64,000 nt of DNA from Planococcus sp. MER TA 32b (GCA_023715185.1 JAMCAN010000001.1:1054001-1118000); one strand, 5' to 3'; shown: positions 16,982 through 25,412, numbered from the stretch's first letter. Numbers and translations are program-made. The notes: generated by a model from the sequence alone, not told the origin.

Positions 16982-17752
16982 ATGACAATATCGTTAAAAG
17001 GCAAAACTTTCGTCATTATGGGAGTGGCGAATAAACGCAGCATCGCATGGGGGATTGCCCGGTCGCTTGATCAGTCAGGCGCTAATTTGATTTTTACATA
17101 TGCAGGGGAGCGGTTTGAAAAATCAGTCCGCGATCTGGTTGCAACACTTGAAGGGAAGCATGAAATCATCTTGCCATGTGATGTTACAAGTGATGAAGAT
17201 GTTGAAAGATGTTTCAGTGCTATCAAAGAGCAAGCCGGTAAAATTGACGGGCTTGCTCATTGCATCGCTTTCGCTAAAACAGAAGAATTGTCGGGAGATT
17301 TTTCAGAGACATCGAGAGAAGGCTATTTACTGGCGCAAAATATCAGTTCCTATTCACTTACGGTCATCTCCAAATATGCCAAACCGCTGATGGCTGAAGG
17401 CGGCAGCATCGTTGCGCTGACTTATATCGGAGGCGAGCGGGTATTGCCGAATTACAATGTGATGGGGGTTGCCAAAGCCGCGCTTGAAATGTCGGTACGC
17501 TACCTGGCTGCAGACCTTGGCAAACAAGGAATCCGTGTAAATGCCATTTCATCAGGCCCGATCCGTACTTTGTCATCCAAAGGGGTCAGCGATTTCAATT
17601 CAATCCTGCATGAGATCGAAGAAAAAGCGCCGCTACACCGCAATACGACTCCGGAAGAAGTAGGCGATACAGCCGTTTTCCTTTTCAGCGACATGTCCCG
17701 GGGAATTACCGGTGAAACCATCCACGTCGACAGCGGGTATCATGTGCTGTAA
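16982..17752 (+). CDS. fabI: Enoyl-[acyl-carrier-protein] reductase (NADH) FabI
   Basis: 256-residue short-chain-dehydrogenase-type enoyl-ACP reductase completing each round of fatty-acid elongation, and the target of triclosan. The divergent nucleotide-binding segment is FVIMGVANKRSIAWGIA, the Tyr-x6-Lys active site is YNVMGVAKAALEMS, and the C-terminal GITGETIHVDSGYHVL is typical. A TCAGGAGG ribosome site lies at 16968-16975. The gene stands alone between its own promoter and a terminator at 17767. Confidence 0.97.
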   Translation: MTISLKGKTFVIMGVANKRSIAWGIARSLDQSGANLIFTYAGERFEKSVRDLVATLEGKHEIILPCDVTSDEDVERCFSAIKEQAGKIDGLAHCIAFAKTEELSGDFSETSREGYLLAQNISSYSLTVISKYAKPLMAEGGSIVALTYIGGERVLPNYNVMGVAKAALEMSVRYLAADLGKQGIRVNAISSGPIRTLSSKGVSDFNSILHEIEEKAPLHRNTTPEEVGDTAVFLFSDMSRGITGETIHVDSGYHVL

Positions 17753-17766
17753 TAAAAATGAATAAA

Positions 17767-17808
17767 AAAAAATACAGCCCCTTTTTTACTCAGGGGCTGT
17801 ATTTTTTA
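17767..17808 (+). terminator. Terminator of fabI
   Basis: A 15-base stem AAAAAATACAGCCCC / GGGGCTGTATTTTTT (17767-17781 and 17793-17807); A and T runs on either side allow use in both directions. Confidence 0.93.
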
Positions 17809-17862
17809 GTGGAGAAAAGTTTTAATTTTGTATGTTTGCAAATACTCTGGAAGAGCGGATAG

Positions 17863-17986
17863 CTGTCCAGACTCCAGCGGCCCAGCTCTTCGGGTCATAA
17901 GCCACTTTGGCTATACGGCTGGAAAGACGCCGCTTCGCCAAATCGTCTTATGCCTGTCAGAGCTTAACGGGCGCTTGCGCTTTTCT
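17863..17986 (-). repeat. Dispersed intergenic repeat, copy A
   Basis: A single 124-bp unit of a family present at four loci in this window. Orientation is defined so that it begins AGAAAAGCG and ends near CTGGAGTCTGGACA. It begins immediately beside the stop codon of the acetyltransferase gene (17987-17989). Interior landmarks shared with other copies are CCCAGCTCTTCGGGTC, ATAAGCCACT.TGGCT, GCCGCTTCGCCA and TCGTCTTATGCC. The halves are imperfect inverted repeats, so RNA from it would fold into a long hairpin. It encodes no protein I can support. Confidence 0.9.
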
Positions 17987-18421
17987 TTATGCATGAAGGT
18001 TCTTTTCCATCGTTCTGTGCGGGATCCCAGCGTCGAGGAATTCCGGAGAAGTCACGGTGTAATTCAATTTTTCATAAAAAGGGATGGCATAAGATTGGGA
18101 GTTGAGTTTCAGGCTGGACATCCCGGCGGAGCGGGCGTAATTTTCCATTGCTTCCATCATCAGGACACCGACGTGCTGTCCCCTGAATTCAGGCAGCACT
18201 GATACCCTCTCGACTTTTCCGATGCCGCTCTCTATTTCACGGATGCGCCCCGCAGCAATCGGCTGCTGGAGGTTATAACCGACAAAATGAGTCGCCTCGT
18301 CGTCATACTCGTCCATTTCAATATGTAGCGGCACCTGCTGCTCATCTACAAAAACTTTACGCCGGATTTCAAATGCCTGTTCTTTTTCGAGTTCACTTTC
18401 AGCAATTTTGACTTTCTGCAA
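17987..18421 (-). CDS. yjcF: GNAT-family N-acetyltransferase (YjcF-like)
   Basis: 144-residue acetyltransferase. The acetyl-CoA-binding loop is visible in VERVSVLPEFRGQHVGVLMMEAMENYA (R-G-Q-x-x-G), preceded by AAGRIREIE and followed by the FYEKLNYT strand. The N-terminal AFEIRRKVFVDEQQVP is a family hallmark. The substrate is unknown. The codon at 18421 is TTG, directly after the yjcG stop (TAATTG), with GGAGATG upstream, so an uncommon start codon is likely. It is last gene of the yjcH-yjcG-yjcF set on the minus strand, and repeat copy A lies next to its stop. Confidence 0.88.
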   Translation of the reverse strand: MQKVKIAESELEKEQAFEIRRKVFVDEQQVPLHIEMDEYDDEATHFVGYNLQQPIAAGRIREIESGIGKVERVSVLPEFRGQHVGVLMMEAMENYARSAGMSSLKLNSQSYAIPFYEKLNYTVTSPEFLDAGIPHRTMEKNLHA

Positions 18422-18940
18422 TTATTTCTCATCTCCAGTCAAACGGAACGTGTCGTATACTGTCCAAGATCCGTCTTCCAGTTTATAGAGGAGATGGAAG
18501 CGATCGATCGTTTCTTCATGGTCGATGCCTGCCATTTTCAGTTGTCCAAAGATATCCGAGTGTTCAGAGTCAGACAATTTTTGGGCAATAGTGATATGGG
18601 GCACAAAAGAGTAACGCGGCATGCCGCCGAAAAAATCGGAATGCAGGTCTTCGTGTAATGTAAGAAGCTCTTCATTTGGTTCAACTTTAAAGTAAAGTGT
18701 GTTTGTGACCGGCGAAAAAGAACTGACACGTGTCGCGTGCAATTTGAAAGGCTTTTGGCGTTTAGCGATTTTTGCCATTTCTTTCGTGATTTTTTTAATC
18801 TCTTCGCCGTCCGCCTCAAACGGTTCCTTCAAAGTGATGTGAGGGGTGATCAACTCATAATGAGGATCATAACGTTTGCGGTAGGAATTGGCGATATCCT
18901 GTAATTGTTTTGATGGAAATGCTGCTACACCATATTTCAT
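18422..18940 (-). CDS. yjcG: 2H phosphoesterase superfamily protein (YjcG)
   Basis: 172-residue protein of the 2'-5' RNA ligase-like 2H superfamily. Both H-x-T motifs are present: HITLKEPF (about residue 46) and HITIAQKL (about residue 120). It matches the YjcG subfamily, whose cellular substrate is unsettled. A perfect GAGGAGGG site precedes the ATG at six bases. The start of the next gene abuts its stop, so the two are coupled. Confidence 0.92.
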   Translation of the reverse strand: MKYGVAAFPSKQLQDIANSYRKRYDPHYELITPHITLKEPFEADGEEIKKITKEMAKIAKRQKPFKLHATRVSSFSPVTNTLYFKVEPNEELLTLHEDLHSDFFGGMPRYSFVPHITIAQKLSDSEHSDIFGQLKMAGIDHEETIDRFHLLYKLEDGSWTVYDTFRLTGDEK

Positions 18941-19017
18941 AAATAGCCCTCCTCGAATAATAAAGATCTTATCTTATTACAGTATAACAAAAGAATCCCA
19001 AAAATTGCGAATCCAGC

Positions 19018-19740
19018 TTATACACCGAAATTTTGAATCAGGGCGCGTTTAAGGTCGGGCTGCCAATATTTCCAGGTATGTTCCCCGTCGAATTCCTCAT
19101 AGAACAAAGGGAAGGATTTTTCTTTCAATAAATGGTGAAGCTCCCGATTGGGTTTGAGGAAATCAGCGGTTTCTCCGTTAGTCAATTTAACTTCGGTTTC
19201 CCCCTTGCCGATTACGTGGTAAACGGTAAAGGCATGGGCGGAATTGAAGCTGGAAACGGCATCGAGCAATTCCTGTCCCACTTTAGGGGACTGCAGAATT
19301 ACACGCCCGAATATATTCGGGTACTTTAATGCGGCCATCATACTGACAGTGGCGGCCAACGAATCACCGATTAATGTCCGGCCCATGCCAACTTGATAAG
19401 TCGGATATTTTTCATCCAGGAAAGGGACAAGCTCATGCGCCAGAAACCGTAGATAGGCAGCATGCTGTTCGCCGGCGGGCTCGTATTTTTTATTGCGGTC
19501 ATCGACACTCTTATATGGTATGCCGACAAAAATAATATTTTCAATTTCACGGTTTTCCAGCAGTTCATCCACAACGCGTGGCACTCTGCCCAATTGGATA
19601 TAATCCTTGCCGTCTGAAGCTATTACAAGGCTGTATTTGTATAAAGGTGAATAATTATAAGGGAGATAGACCAATAATTGCATATCTTCCTTTAATTCCT
19701 CACTGTAAATAGTGATATCTTCAACTTTTCCTGTATTCAT
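19018..19740 (-). CDS. yjcH: Esterase D/PHB depolymerase-like hydrolase (YjcH)
   Basis: 240-residue alpha/beta hydrolase of the putative esterase family. The nucleophile elbow is IGDSLAATVSMMAA (G-D-S-L-A), the strand IVFVGIPY-like segment is IIFVGIPYKS, and the catalytic His is likely in DGEHTWKYW. The natural ester is unknown. I chose ATG 19740 because AAGGAGG lies seven bases upstream and homologues begin MN.G.VE; a longer frame to 19782 has no ribosome site. It is divergent from the PgpA-family gene and shares a roughly 100-base promoter region with it. Confidence 0.9.
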   Translation of the reverse strand: MNTGKVEDITIYSEELKEDMQLLVYLPYNYSPLYKYSLVIASDGKDYIQLGRVPRVVDELLENREIENIIFVGIPYKSVDDRNKKYEPAGEQHAAYLRFLAHELVPFLDEKYPTYQVGMGRTLIGDSLAATVSMMAALKYPNIFGRVILQSPKVGQELLDAVSSFNSAHAFTVYHVIGKGETEVKLTNGETADFLKPNRELHHLLKEKSFPLFYEEFDGEHTWKYWQPDLKRALIQNFGV

Positions 19741-19773
19741 GAAGAAGCCTCCTTGGGGGGATTTGTATAAAAA

Positions 19774-19803
19774 TTGTATCATATTCGGACCGCAAGGTAT
19801 AAT
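19774..19803 (+). promoter_or_regulatory. Promoter of the PgpA-family gene
   Basis: TTGTAT (19774-19779), an 18-base spacer and TATAAT (19798-19803). The reverse complement of the -35 area contains TACAAT, a possible -10 for the divergent yjcH. Confidence 0.6.
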
Positions 19804-19843
19804 GAGGGGGCAATCATCAAATGCAGAGAGAGGGGTTTTTGAT

Positions 19844-20437
19844 ATGGAAGGCTTGGACGGCGGAAAATTCCGCGTACATTCAGACGAAGTGACAAAAGCG
19901 GCACATGAAGCGCTTGAAAGACGCGGGATCTCAATTGAAGAAATTGCTAAAATCGTATTTCAAATGCAGGAACCATTTAATGAAGGCCTTCAGTTGTCGC
20001 ACTGCATTGAATCGGTGGAGAGTGTCTTACTGAAAAGGGAAATGCAGCATGCGCTACTTGTCGGTGTGGAATTGGATGAACTGGCGGAACAGGGAAAACT
20101 TTCAAAACCCCTGCAGCAAATCGTCGATACGGATGAAGGGCTTTTTGGCGTCGATGAAATGATCGGACTTGGTGCAGTCCTGACATACGGCAGTATTGCG
20201 GTCACAACTTTCGGGCATCTCGACCGCAACAAAATTGGAGTCATTCGTGAGCTTGATACGAAAGTCGGCGGACAAGTCCATACATTCCTCGATGATTTGG
20301 TATCAAGTATTGCAGCCTGTGCCAGCGCAAGAATCGCGCATCGGCAGCGAGACCTTGAGGAAAAAGGCCAGGGCTTCAAAGACATTTCGCCGGATGAAAC
20401 TGCTCCGGAAATGCATGTGGATGGGGCAGACACGTAA
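19844..20437 (+). CDS. Phosphatidylglycerophosphatase A-family protein (YutG-like)
   Basis: 197-residue protein of the PgpA/LtrC family found in Bacillales. Recognisable blocks are RRGISIEEIAKIVFQMQEPFN, VDEMIGLGAVLTYGSIAVTTFG and NKIGVIRELDTK. Authentic PgpA dephosphorylates phosphatidylglycerophosphate, but this subfamily is more soluble and its substrate is not established, so the function is tentative. An alternative name is low-temperature-requirement C-like protein. ATG 19844 follows a GAGAGGGG site; a longer frame from 19712 crosses the promoter and is rejected. Confidence 0.8.
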   Translation: MEGLDGGKFRVHSDEVTKAAHEALERRGISIEEIAKIVFQMQEPFNEGLQLSHCIESVESVLLKREMQHALLVGVELDELAEQGKLSKPLQQIVDTDEGLFGVDEMIGLGAVLTYGSIAVTTFGHLDRNKIGVIRELDTKVGGQVHTFLDDLVSSIAACASARIAHRQRDLEEKGQGFKDISPDETAPEMHVDGADT

Positions 20438-20458
20438 TAGCTGTCTCAGCCCGTTTTG

Positions 20459-20472
20459 TGAAAGCGGTTGCG
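20459..20472. promoter_or_regulatory. Candidate catabolite-response element (cre)
   Basis: TGAAAGCGGTTGCG matches the CcpA cre pattern TGWNANCGNTNWCA at most positions; the last W and A deviate. It lies just upstream of the -35 box of the TRAP transporter operon. Confidence 0.4.
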
Positions 20473-20486
20473 AATTCTTAATTTCA

Positions 20487-20517
20487 TTGACATTTGGATA
20501 TAAAGTCATGGTATTAT
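20487..20517 (+). promoter_or_regulatory. Candidate promoter of the TRAP operon
   Basis: A consensus TTGACA (20487-20492) and TATTAT (20512-20517) with a 19-base spacer. The spacing is long, so an activator or an alternative -10 (GGTATT) is possible. Confidence 0.5.
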
Positions 20518-20560
20518 GATGATAGAAACATGTAAAAACTTTATAAGGGGAGGTCAAATT

Positions 20561-21553
20561 ATGGTAAACAAGAAATTTGGTTTATTCGCGGGAATTGCTT
20601 TGGCTGGATCTGTATTTCTTGCTGGGTGCGGAGATGATTCTGCAGACACTAATACAGAAAACGGCGGAGAAAGCGGCGGTTCATCAGATCCTGAATTCAT
20701 CAGTATTCTTACTGGCGGAACAACGGGAACTTACTATCCGCTTGGCGGAGCAATGGCTCAGATTATTGAAGACGAAACAGGCATTGATACAACTGCTGAA
20801 GTTTCACAGGCATCTGCAGCAAACATGACTTCGCTTAAAGACGGCACAGGGGAAATCGCATTCGTTCAAACGGATACCGCTTTCTATGCTTCTGAAGGCA
20901 CGAATATGTTCGACGGCGAAGTGATCGATTCAGTATCTGCAATCGGCGCTTTGTATCCTGAGACTATCCAGTTGGTGACAACTGCAAATTCAGGAATTTC
21001 TTCTTTCGAGGATCTTGCAGGGAAATCAATTTCTGTCGGGGCACCTGGATCGGGAACTTACATCAACGCTGAGCAATTGCTCGAAATCCATGGCATGACA
21101 ATGGATGACATCGATGCTCAGAACCTGGACTTCGGTGAATCACAGGAAAGCCTTCAATCAGGCCAGATCGACGCTGCGTTCATCACAGCAGGTACACCTA
21201 CTGGTGCTGTTGAAAGCTTAAGCGCAACTGCTGACGTAGTAATTGTGCCGGTTGCTGAAGACAAAGCGAACGAATTGATTGAAAAATATCCGTACTATGC
21301 ACATGACACTGTACCATCAGGTGTCTACGGTTTGACGGAAGAAGTGCCGACTGTATCTGTTTTGGCTATGTTAGTGGCACAAAACGACTTGTCTGAAGAT
21401 ACGGTTTATAACATCACAAAAGCGATCTATGAAAACACAGATCAAATCCAGCACGCAAAAGCTGAATTCATCCAATCTGAAACGGCTCTTGACGGTATCG
21501 GAATCGATATCCATCCTGGCGCGCAGAAGTACTTTGATGAAGTAAATCAATAA
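20561..21553 (+). CDS. TAXI-family TRAP transporter solute-binding lipoprotein
   Basis: 330-residue substrate-binding protein with a lipoprotein signal (LAGC, Cys23), so it is anchored outside the membrane. A Gly/Ser/Glu-rich linker follows. The TAXI-type core is seen in ISILTGGTTGTYYPLGGAMAQI, AEVSQASAANMTSLKDG, EIAFVQTDTA and GKSISVGAPGSGTYINAEQLLE. TAXI TRAP systems import carboxylates such as glutamate or 2-oxoacids; the ligand here is unknown. ATG 20561 follows GGGGAGG; upstream frame residues lack a signal. The downstream genes encode the DUF1850 protein and the fused permease. Confidence 0.93.
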   Translation: MVNKKFGLFAGIALAGSVFLAGCGDDSADTNTENGGESGGSSDPEFISILTGGTTGTYYPLGGAMAQIIEDETGIDTTAEVSQASAANMTSLKDGTGEIAFVQTDTAFYASEGTNMFDGEVIDSVSAIGALYPETIQLVTTANSGISSFEDLAGKSISVGAPGSGTYINAEQLLEIHGMTMDDIDAQNLDFGESQESLQSGQIDAAFITAGTPTGAVESLSATADVVIVPVAEDKANELIEKYPYYAHDTVPSGVYGLTEEVPTVSVLAMLVAQNDLSEDTVYNITKAIYENTDQIQHAKAEFIQSETALDGIGIDIHPGAQKYFDEVNQ

Positions 21554-21570
21554 GGTTTTGCAGAATAATT

Positions 21571-21600
21571 GACGATAAAGCGCAAGCTTTATCGTCGTTA
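21571..21600 (+). terminator. Intra-operon hairpin after the TAXI binding-protein gene
   Basis: GACGATAAAGC / GCTTTATCGTC (21571-21581 and 21586-21596) with a 4-base loop, but only a broken T tract (GTTATTTG). It looks like a partial terminator or 3' stabiliser that lets the binding protein be made in excess over the permease. Confidence 0.6.
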
Positions 21601-21630
21601 TTTGTTTTGAACAACGGAGGAGAATGAATT

Positions 21631-22155
21631 ATGCGAGTAAATAACAAGCAGCGTTTTCTTCTGATCCTGATTGTCCTCATTTTAATCAGCTCCGCATCCA
21701 TATTCATCCCACTGAAAAGAAGCATTACATTCATCAATAACGAGACAGATAGCATCGCGGCTTATTCGCTATTGACTCAGCCCCGTTTTCAGATAAAATA
21801 TACACATTCGATCCATTTATCCGATGTAATTGAGACTTTCATAGCCCTCCCCGATGACACGATGAAATTGGTTGAACTGGAATATGAAGATTTTAATATC
21901 GGAATGCCTTCCAATGCAGGAGAAGGGGAAGTGTTTGTCGAAAAAGACGGGAAGTATTTTATCAAAAATATGGACAGGCGAATGACGGAATTCAGTATAC
22001 TGATCGGTGATGTCGATGCTGGCCTGTCTTTGATCCAAAAAGGAAAAGAGTATGATTTGAAAAAGACACTCGTCAGGGGAGAGACGTATACGTTCCGAAT
22101 TCAGCGGCTGTCATTTTTCCAGCAATTAAAAGGAGTGAATATTGATGACCAATAA
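21631..22155 (+). CDS. DUF1850 domain protein of a TRAP operon
   Basis: 174-residue protein with one N-terminal hydrophobic helix (residues about 10-28, LLILIVLILISSASIFI) and an extracytoplasmic beta-rich domain. The segment YTHSIHLSDVIETF is typical of DUF1850 proteins, which are regularly encoded next to TAXI-type TRAP permeases. Function unknown; a structural or regulatory role in the transporter is inferred from linkage. CGGAGGAG precedes the ATG, and the permease start lies 11 bases inside its 3' end. Confidence 0.85.
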   Translation: MRVNNKQRFLLILIVLILISSASIFIPLKRSITFINNETDSIAAYSLLTQPRFQIKYTHSIHLSDVIETFIALPDDTMKLVELEYEDFNIGMPSNAGEGEVFVEKDGKYFIKNMDRRMTEFSILIGDVDAGLSLIQKGKEYDLKKTLVRGETYTFRIQRLSFFQQLKGVNIDDQ

Positions 22156-24178
22156 ATTACCGCCGGAAGAAAGAGAAGAGCAAAAATTACCGCCGGAAGA
22201 TGATACATATATTTCAGAAGAAAAACAGAAAGAAATTCTCCAAAAATATGATCCTGAATCCAATACACGTGATTTATCGGGCATTATGAAGCATGTTGTA
22301 TTCTATGGCCTATTGGCTTTTGCGCTGTTTCAGTTATATACGGCGATTTTCGGCCAATATACAGCTTATATCCAGCGTTCAGTCCACTTAGGATTTGCGC
22401 TTTCCTTGATCTTCATCCTGTTTCCAGCACGGAAGCGCAAAGGGGTACGCCATAAAGTTGCGTGGTATGATTACATTCTTGCCTTACTGTCCCTTGGCGT
22501 CGGCGCATATTGGCCGATTATGTATGAAGACTTGGTATTCCGTATCGGACGGGTTACGGAACTCGATTTCATTGTTGGTGTCCTGGCTGTCCTGCTGGTG
22601 CTTGAGGCTACACGAAGAGCAGTCGGAATGCCCATTACTGTCATATCCGCGCTATTCCTGACATATGCCTTTTTCGGTCCTTATTTCCCTGGATTCCTGC
22701 GGCATAGAGGGCAGGACCTGGATTCATTGATCCAATTGATGTTCTATACGACAGACGGGATCCTGGGGACACCGATCGGGGTTTCCGCTACATTCATCTT
22801 TACATTCCTGCTCTTCGGATCCTTCCTTGTTAAGACAGGAGTAGGGCAATACTTTAATGACCTGGCTGTATCCCTTGCGGGTAATTTGACAGGTGGCCCC
22901 GCAAAAGTGGCCATCTTTTCCAGCGCATTGCAGGGGACGATTTCAGGAAGCTCGGTAGCCAACGTTGTAACGTCCGGTTCCTATACAATCCCGATGATGA
23001 AAAAATTGGGATATAAAAAGGAATTTGCCGGCGGAGTTGAAGCGGCAGCTTCGACAGGCGGGCAATTGATGCCGCCGATCATGGGTGCAGCAGCCTTTCT
23101 GATGGTTGAATTTATCGGGGGCGTCACGTATTGGGAAATTGCCAAAGCGGCAGCTATTCCAGCGCTTCTTTACTTCACGGGCGTCTGGATCATGACGCAT
23201 TTCGAGGCTAAACGGATCGGTTTGAAAGGCCTGTCGAAAGAAGAGATGCCGGACCGCAAAGAAGTTTTGAAAAAAATCTATTTGCTGACGCCAATCTTTG
23301 CCATTATCATTTTCCTGTTGATCGGTATTCCGACAATGCAAGCTGCATTATGGGGTATTGTTTTGACAATCGTTGTAAGTGCATTTGATAAAGAGACACG
23401 CCTGAATTTCAAAGATATGATTCATGCCCTGGTTGATGGTGCACGAACTGCCCTTGCGGTGGCAGCGGCTACGGCAGCAGCCGGTATCATAGTCGGGGTT
23501 GTAGTCAAGACCGGTCTAGGATTAAGCCTTGCCAATGGCCTGGTCTCGGCATCAGGCGGTAACGTCCTGTTAACGCTATTCTTCACGATGCTTGCCGCAA
23601 TCGTTCTGGGGATGGGTTCGCCGACAACGGCAAACTATGTCATCACATCCACAATCGCGGCTCCGGCAATCATCACTTTGCTGATGCTCGAATATCCGGA
23701 AGGTGCAGCGACACCGTTAGTCGTCGCATTATCCGCCCACCTGTTCGTGTTCTATTTCGGCATCATCGCGGATATAACGCCGCCAGTAGCGCTGGCCGCA
23801 TTCGCCGCATCCGGAATTTCCGGCGGGGAGCCGATCCGAACCGGTTTCAATGCCGCCAAATTGGCCATCGCCGCGTTTATCATCCCTTATATGTTCGTCT
23901 TGTCGCCATCCTTGCTGATGATCGATACGACCTGGCCGGAACTGATTTGGGTACTGATAACAGCCATTTCCGGTATGACCGCAATTGGCGCCGGATTAAT
24001 CGGTTATTGGTACCGTAAGCTCAACTGGCTTGAACGGATTATCACATTTGTAACCGGTATCGCCTTGATTTACCCTGAAGGTTTATCCGATACCATTGGT
24101 GCTGCTGTCTTTGTGGTATTGCTTGCAATCCAATGGCTGGCACGCGATAAAAAAGAACCAAAAACAACTGAAGCTTAA
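22145..24178 (+). CDS. TAXI TRAP transporter fused permease (DctQM type)
   Basis: 677-residue integral membrane protein combining the small 4-helix (DctQ-like) and large 12-helix (DctM-like) permease subunits. A hydrophilic N terminus of about 45 residues has two near-identical KLPPE(E/D) repeats. Membrane landmarks are AVLLVLEATRRAVGMPI, the GTISGSSVANVVTSGSYTIPMM and GGQLMPPIMGAAAFLM loops, and LGMGSPTTANYVITSTIAAPA, which typify DctM. Transport is driven by an ion gradient together with the binding lipoprotein. ATG 22145 is chosen: AAGGAG lies eight bases before it, and the preceding in-frame TTG is less likely. Confidence 0.93.
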   Translation: MTNKLPPEEREEQKLPPEDDTYISEEKQKEILQKYDPESNTRDLSGIMKHVVFYGLLAFALFQLYTAIFGQYTAYIQRSVHLGFALSLIFILFPARKRKGVRHKVAWYDYILALLSLGVGAYWPIMYEDLVFRIGRVTELDFIVGVLAVLLVLEATRRAVGMPITVISALFLTYAFFGPYFPGFLRHRGQDLDSLIQLMFYTTDGILGTPIGVSATFIFTFLLFGSFLVKTGVGQYFNDLAVSLAGNLTGGPAKVAIFSSALQGTISGSSVANVVTSGSYTIPMMKKLGYKKEFAGGVEAAASTGGQLMPPIMGAAAFLMVEFIGGVTYWEIAKAAAIPALLYFTGVWIMTHFEAKRIGLKGLSKEEMPDRKEVLKKIYLLTPIFAIIIFLLIGIPTMQAALWGIVLTIVVSAFDKETRLNFKDMIHALVDGARTALAVAAATAAAGIIVGVVVKTGLGLSLANGLVSASGGNVLLTLFFTMLAAIVLGMGSPTTANYVITSTIAAPAIITLLMLEYPEGAATPLVVALSAHLFVFYFGIIADITPPVALAAFAASGISGGEPIRTGFNAAKLAIAAFIIPYMFVLSPSLLMIDTTWPELIWVLITAISGMTAIGAGLIGYWYRKLNWLERIITFVTGIALIYPEGLSDTIGAAVFVVLLAIQWLARDKKEPKTTEA

Positions 24179-24182
24179 CAAG

Positions 24183-24222
24183 AACCCCCGGAAAGCTCTC
24201 AACTGAGCCTTTCGGGGGTTTT
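24183..24222 (+). terminator. Terminator of the TRAP operon
   Basis: A long stem AACCCCCG(G)AAAG...CTTTCGGGGGTT around GCTCTCAACTGAGC, followed by TTTATA. Confidence 0.9.
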
Positions 24223-24301
24223 ATACAGGTTGAATGAATTCTTGCTGGAGTATTGACATTTTATGAGATGGCGATATAATTAGAAATGTCCTTGAAATTG
24301 C

Positions 24302-24374
24302 GATTCCTTAGCTCAGCTGGGAGAGCGCTACCTTGACAGGGTAGAGGTCGCTGGTTCGAGCCCAGTAGGAATCA
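24302..24374 (+). tRNA. tRNA-Val (anticodon GAC)
   Basis: 73 nt folding into a complete cloverleaf. The acceptor stem GATTCCT / AGGAATC is perfect (24302-24308 with 24367-24373). The D arm is GCTC...GAGC, the anticodon stem CTACC / GGTAG with loop TTGACAG (anticodon GAC), and the T arm has GGTTCGAGCCC. The discriminator is A and the 3' CCA is not encoded (TTG follows). It is a lone tRNA gene followed by a terminator. Confidence 0.96.
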
Positions 24375-24390
24375 TTGGGTGCCAAACCCG

Positions 24391-24455
24391 CAGCAGATTT
24401 TAGGAACAGAATCTGCTTGAAAAAGCCGTCGCCTTCGGGCGGCGGCTTTTTATTT
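24391..24455 (+). terminator. tRNA-Val terminator region with two hairpins
   Basis: A first hairpin GCAGATT...AATCTGC (about 24393-24415) is followed by a very strong one, AAAAAGCCGTCGCC, TTCG, GGCGGCGGCTTTTT (24420-24451). The A run on the left lets it also serve the converging nuclease gene. Confidence 0.9.
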
Positions 24456-24497
24456 TGTTATTTGAAAATAATTTTGCTGGACTGAAATTGAATGAAG

Positions 24498-25214
24498 CTA
24501 TTGTCCGCTGCTCCGAAAACCATTTTCCAAGGCTTCCTGTTCTGAACAGAACCATTCTTCGGGATTCGTCTGTTCATAAGAAGAGCTGCCGGGCATATGA
24601 TAAATCTTAGCGCCTTTCCTGTTGATGTTTCCTTTGATGTCGCATTCTCCAGAACCGGGTCCGATTTCGGATTTTTCATCCTCTTCAACTGCGTCGTTGT
24701 CAAAGCCGCGTTCAGTGGCATAATTTTCATATTGCCATATCCCCAGTTCCTGCTCTTTAGCCGATTGTTCAGCTTCTTTGAAATCTTCGAGATATCGTGT
24801 GTTAGGGGGGAATACATAAGCTACCCGGGCATGACCTGTTTCAAGGAGCTGCTGCTGCACACTTTCGCCGTCTACATACAAATACGCAAGCAACCGGCCA
24901 TAATCATCAAGTCGGTCGCCGACATCAAATTCAATACTGACATCCCCCGATTCGATCAGCCGGCGGTTTTCTTCAGTCGCCTCTTTTCCAAGAGGCTGTT
25001 CACCGAAGCGGGGATGATTTGTTTCGGGGGTATCGATAAGTAAATAACGCACAGGCGTTTCTTTCCCTTCGTACAATATCCGGATCGTGTCACCATCAAT
25101 GACCGAAAGTACCTCAACAGGTATCTGGCCGCTGCTTCCGCCTGTATCGATGGAATCCGGCAGTCCGCAGCCCGTCAGTATCAGGATGGACAGCAGAGCG
25201 ATAAATTTTTTCAT
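24498..25214 (-). CDS. Thermonuclease-family lipoprotein with C-terminal accessory domain
   Basis: 238 residues. The signal ILTGCG gives a lipidated Cys16, so the enzyme is on the outer face of the membrane. The staphylococcal-nuclease domain has all key residues: VIDGDTIRI (Asp), VRYLLIDTPET (Arg, Asp, Thr, Glu) and DDYGRLLAYLYVDG (Arg), so it should be active with Ca2+ on DNA or RNA. After an acidic linker, residues about 190-238 form a small domain (CDIKGNINRKGAKIYH ... EEWFCSEQEALENGF) with two cysteines, of the kind found behind other Firmicute nucleases (called a sunset domain in some annotations). Its role is unknown. It is convergent with tRNA-Val. Confidence 0.9.
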   Translation of the reverse strand: MKKFIALLSILILTGCGLPDSIDTGGSSGQIPVEVLSVIDGDTIRILYEGKETPVRYLLIDTPETNHPRFGEQPLGKEATEENRRLIESGDVSIEFDVGDRLDDYGRLLAYLYVDGESVQQQLLETGHARVAYVFPPNTRYLEDFKEAEQSAKEQELGIWQYENYATERGFDNDAVEEDEKSEIGPGSGECDIKGNINRKGAKIYHMPGSSSYEQTNPEEWFCSEQEALENGFRSSGQ

Positions 25215-25336
25215 TGGGACATCGCCTCTTTCGTTAACTCATTATATTTGGAACCGACAGGGCTTTCAATCAAAAGCATATCTTCGCATTATGTATAGTC
25301 ATTAAAGTGAAATAGAATATAATTCAAGGAACAGCA

Positions 25337-25376
25337 AAACGCCTTTCTCAATTGAATATTGAAAAAGGCGTTTTTA
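25337..25376. terminator. Bidirectional hairpin downstream of the 48-residue ORF
   Basis: AAAACGCCTTTCTCAAT / ATTGAAAAAGGCGTTTTT with one mismatch around GAAT. It would terminate transcription of the minus-strand small gene at 25413-25559. No plus-strand gene ends here. Confidence 0.7.
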
Positions 25377-25412
25377 TGTAGGCTTGTGACGGGATGCCAT
25401 AGACACGGCCAA

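Noticed and set aside
17828..18202. ORF through repeat copy A into the acetyltransferase gene
   Set aside because: It runs through a repeat and antisense to yjcF, with no ribosome site.
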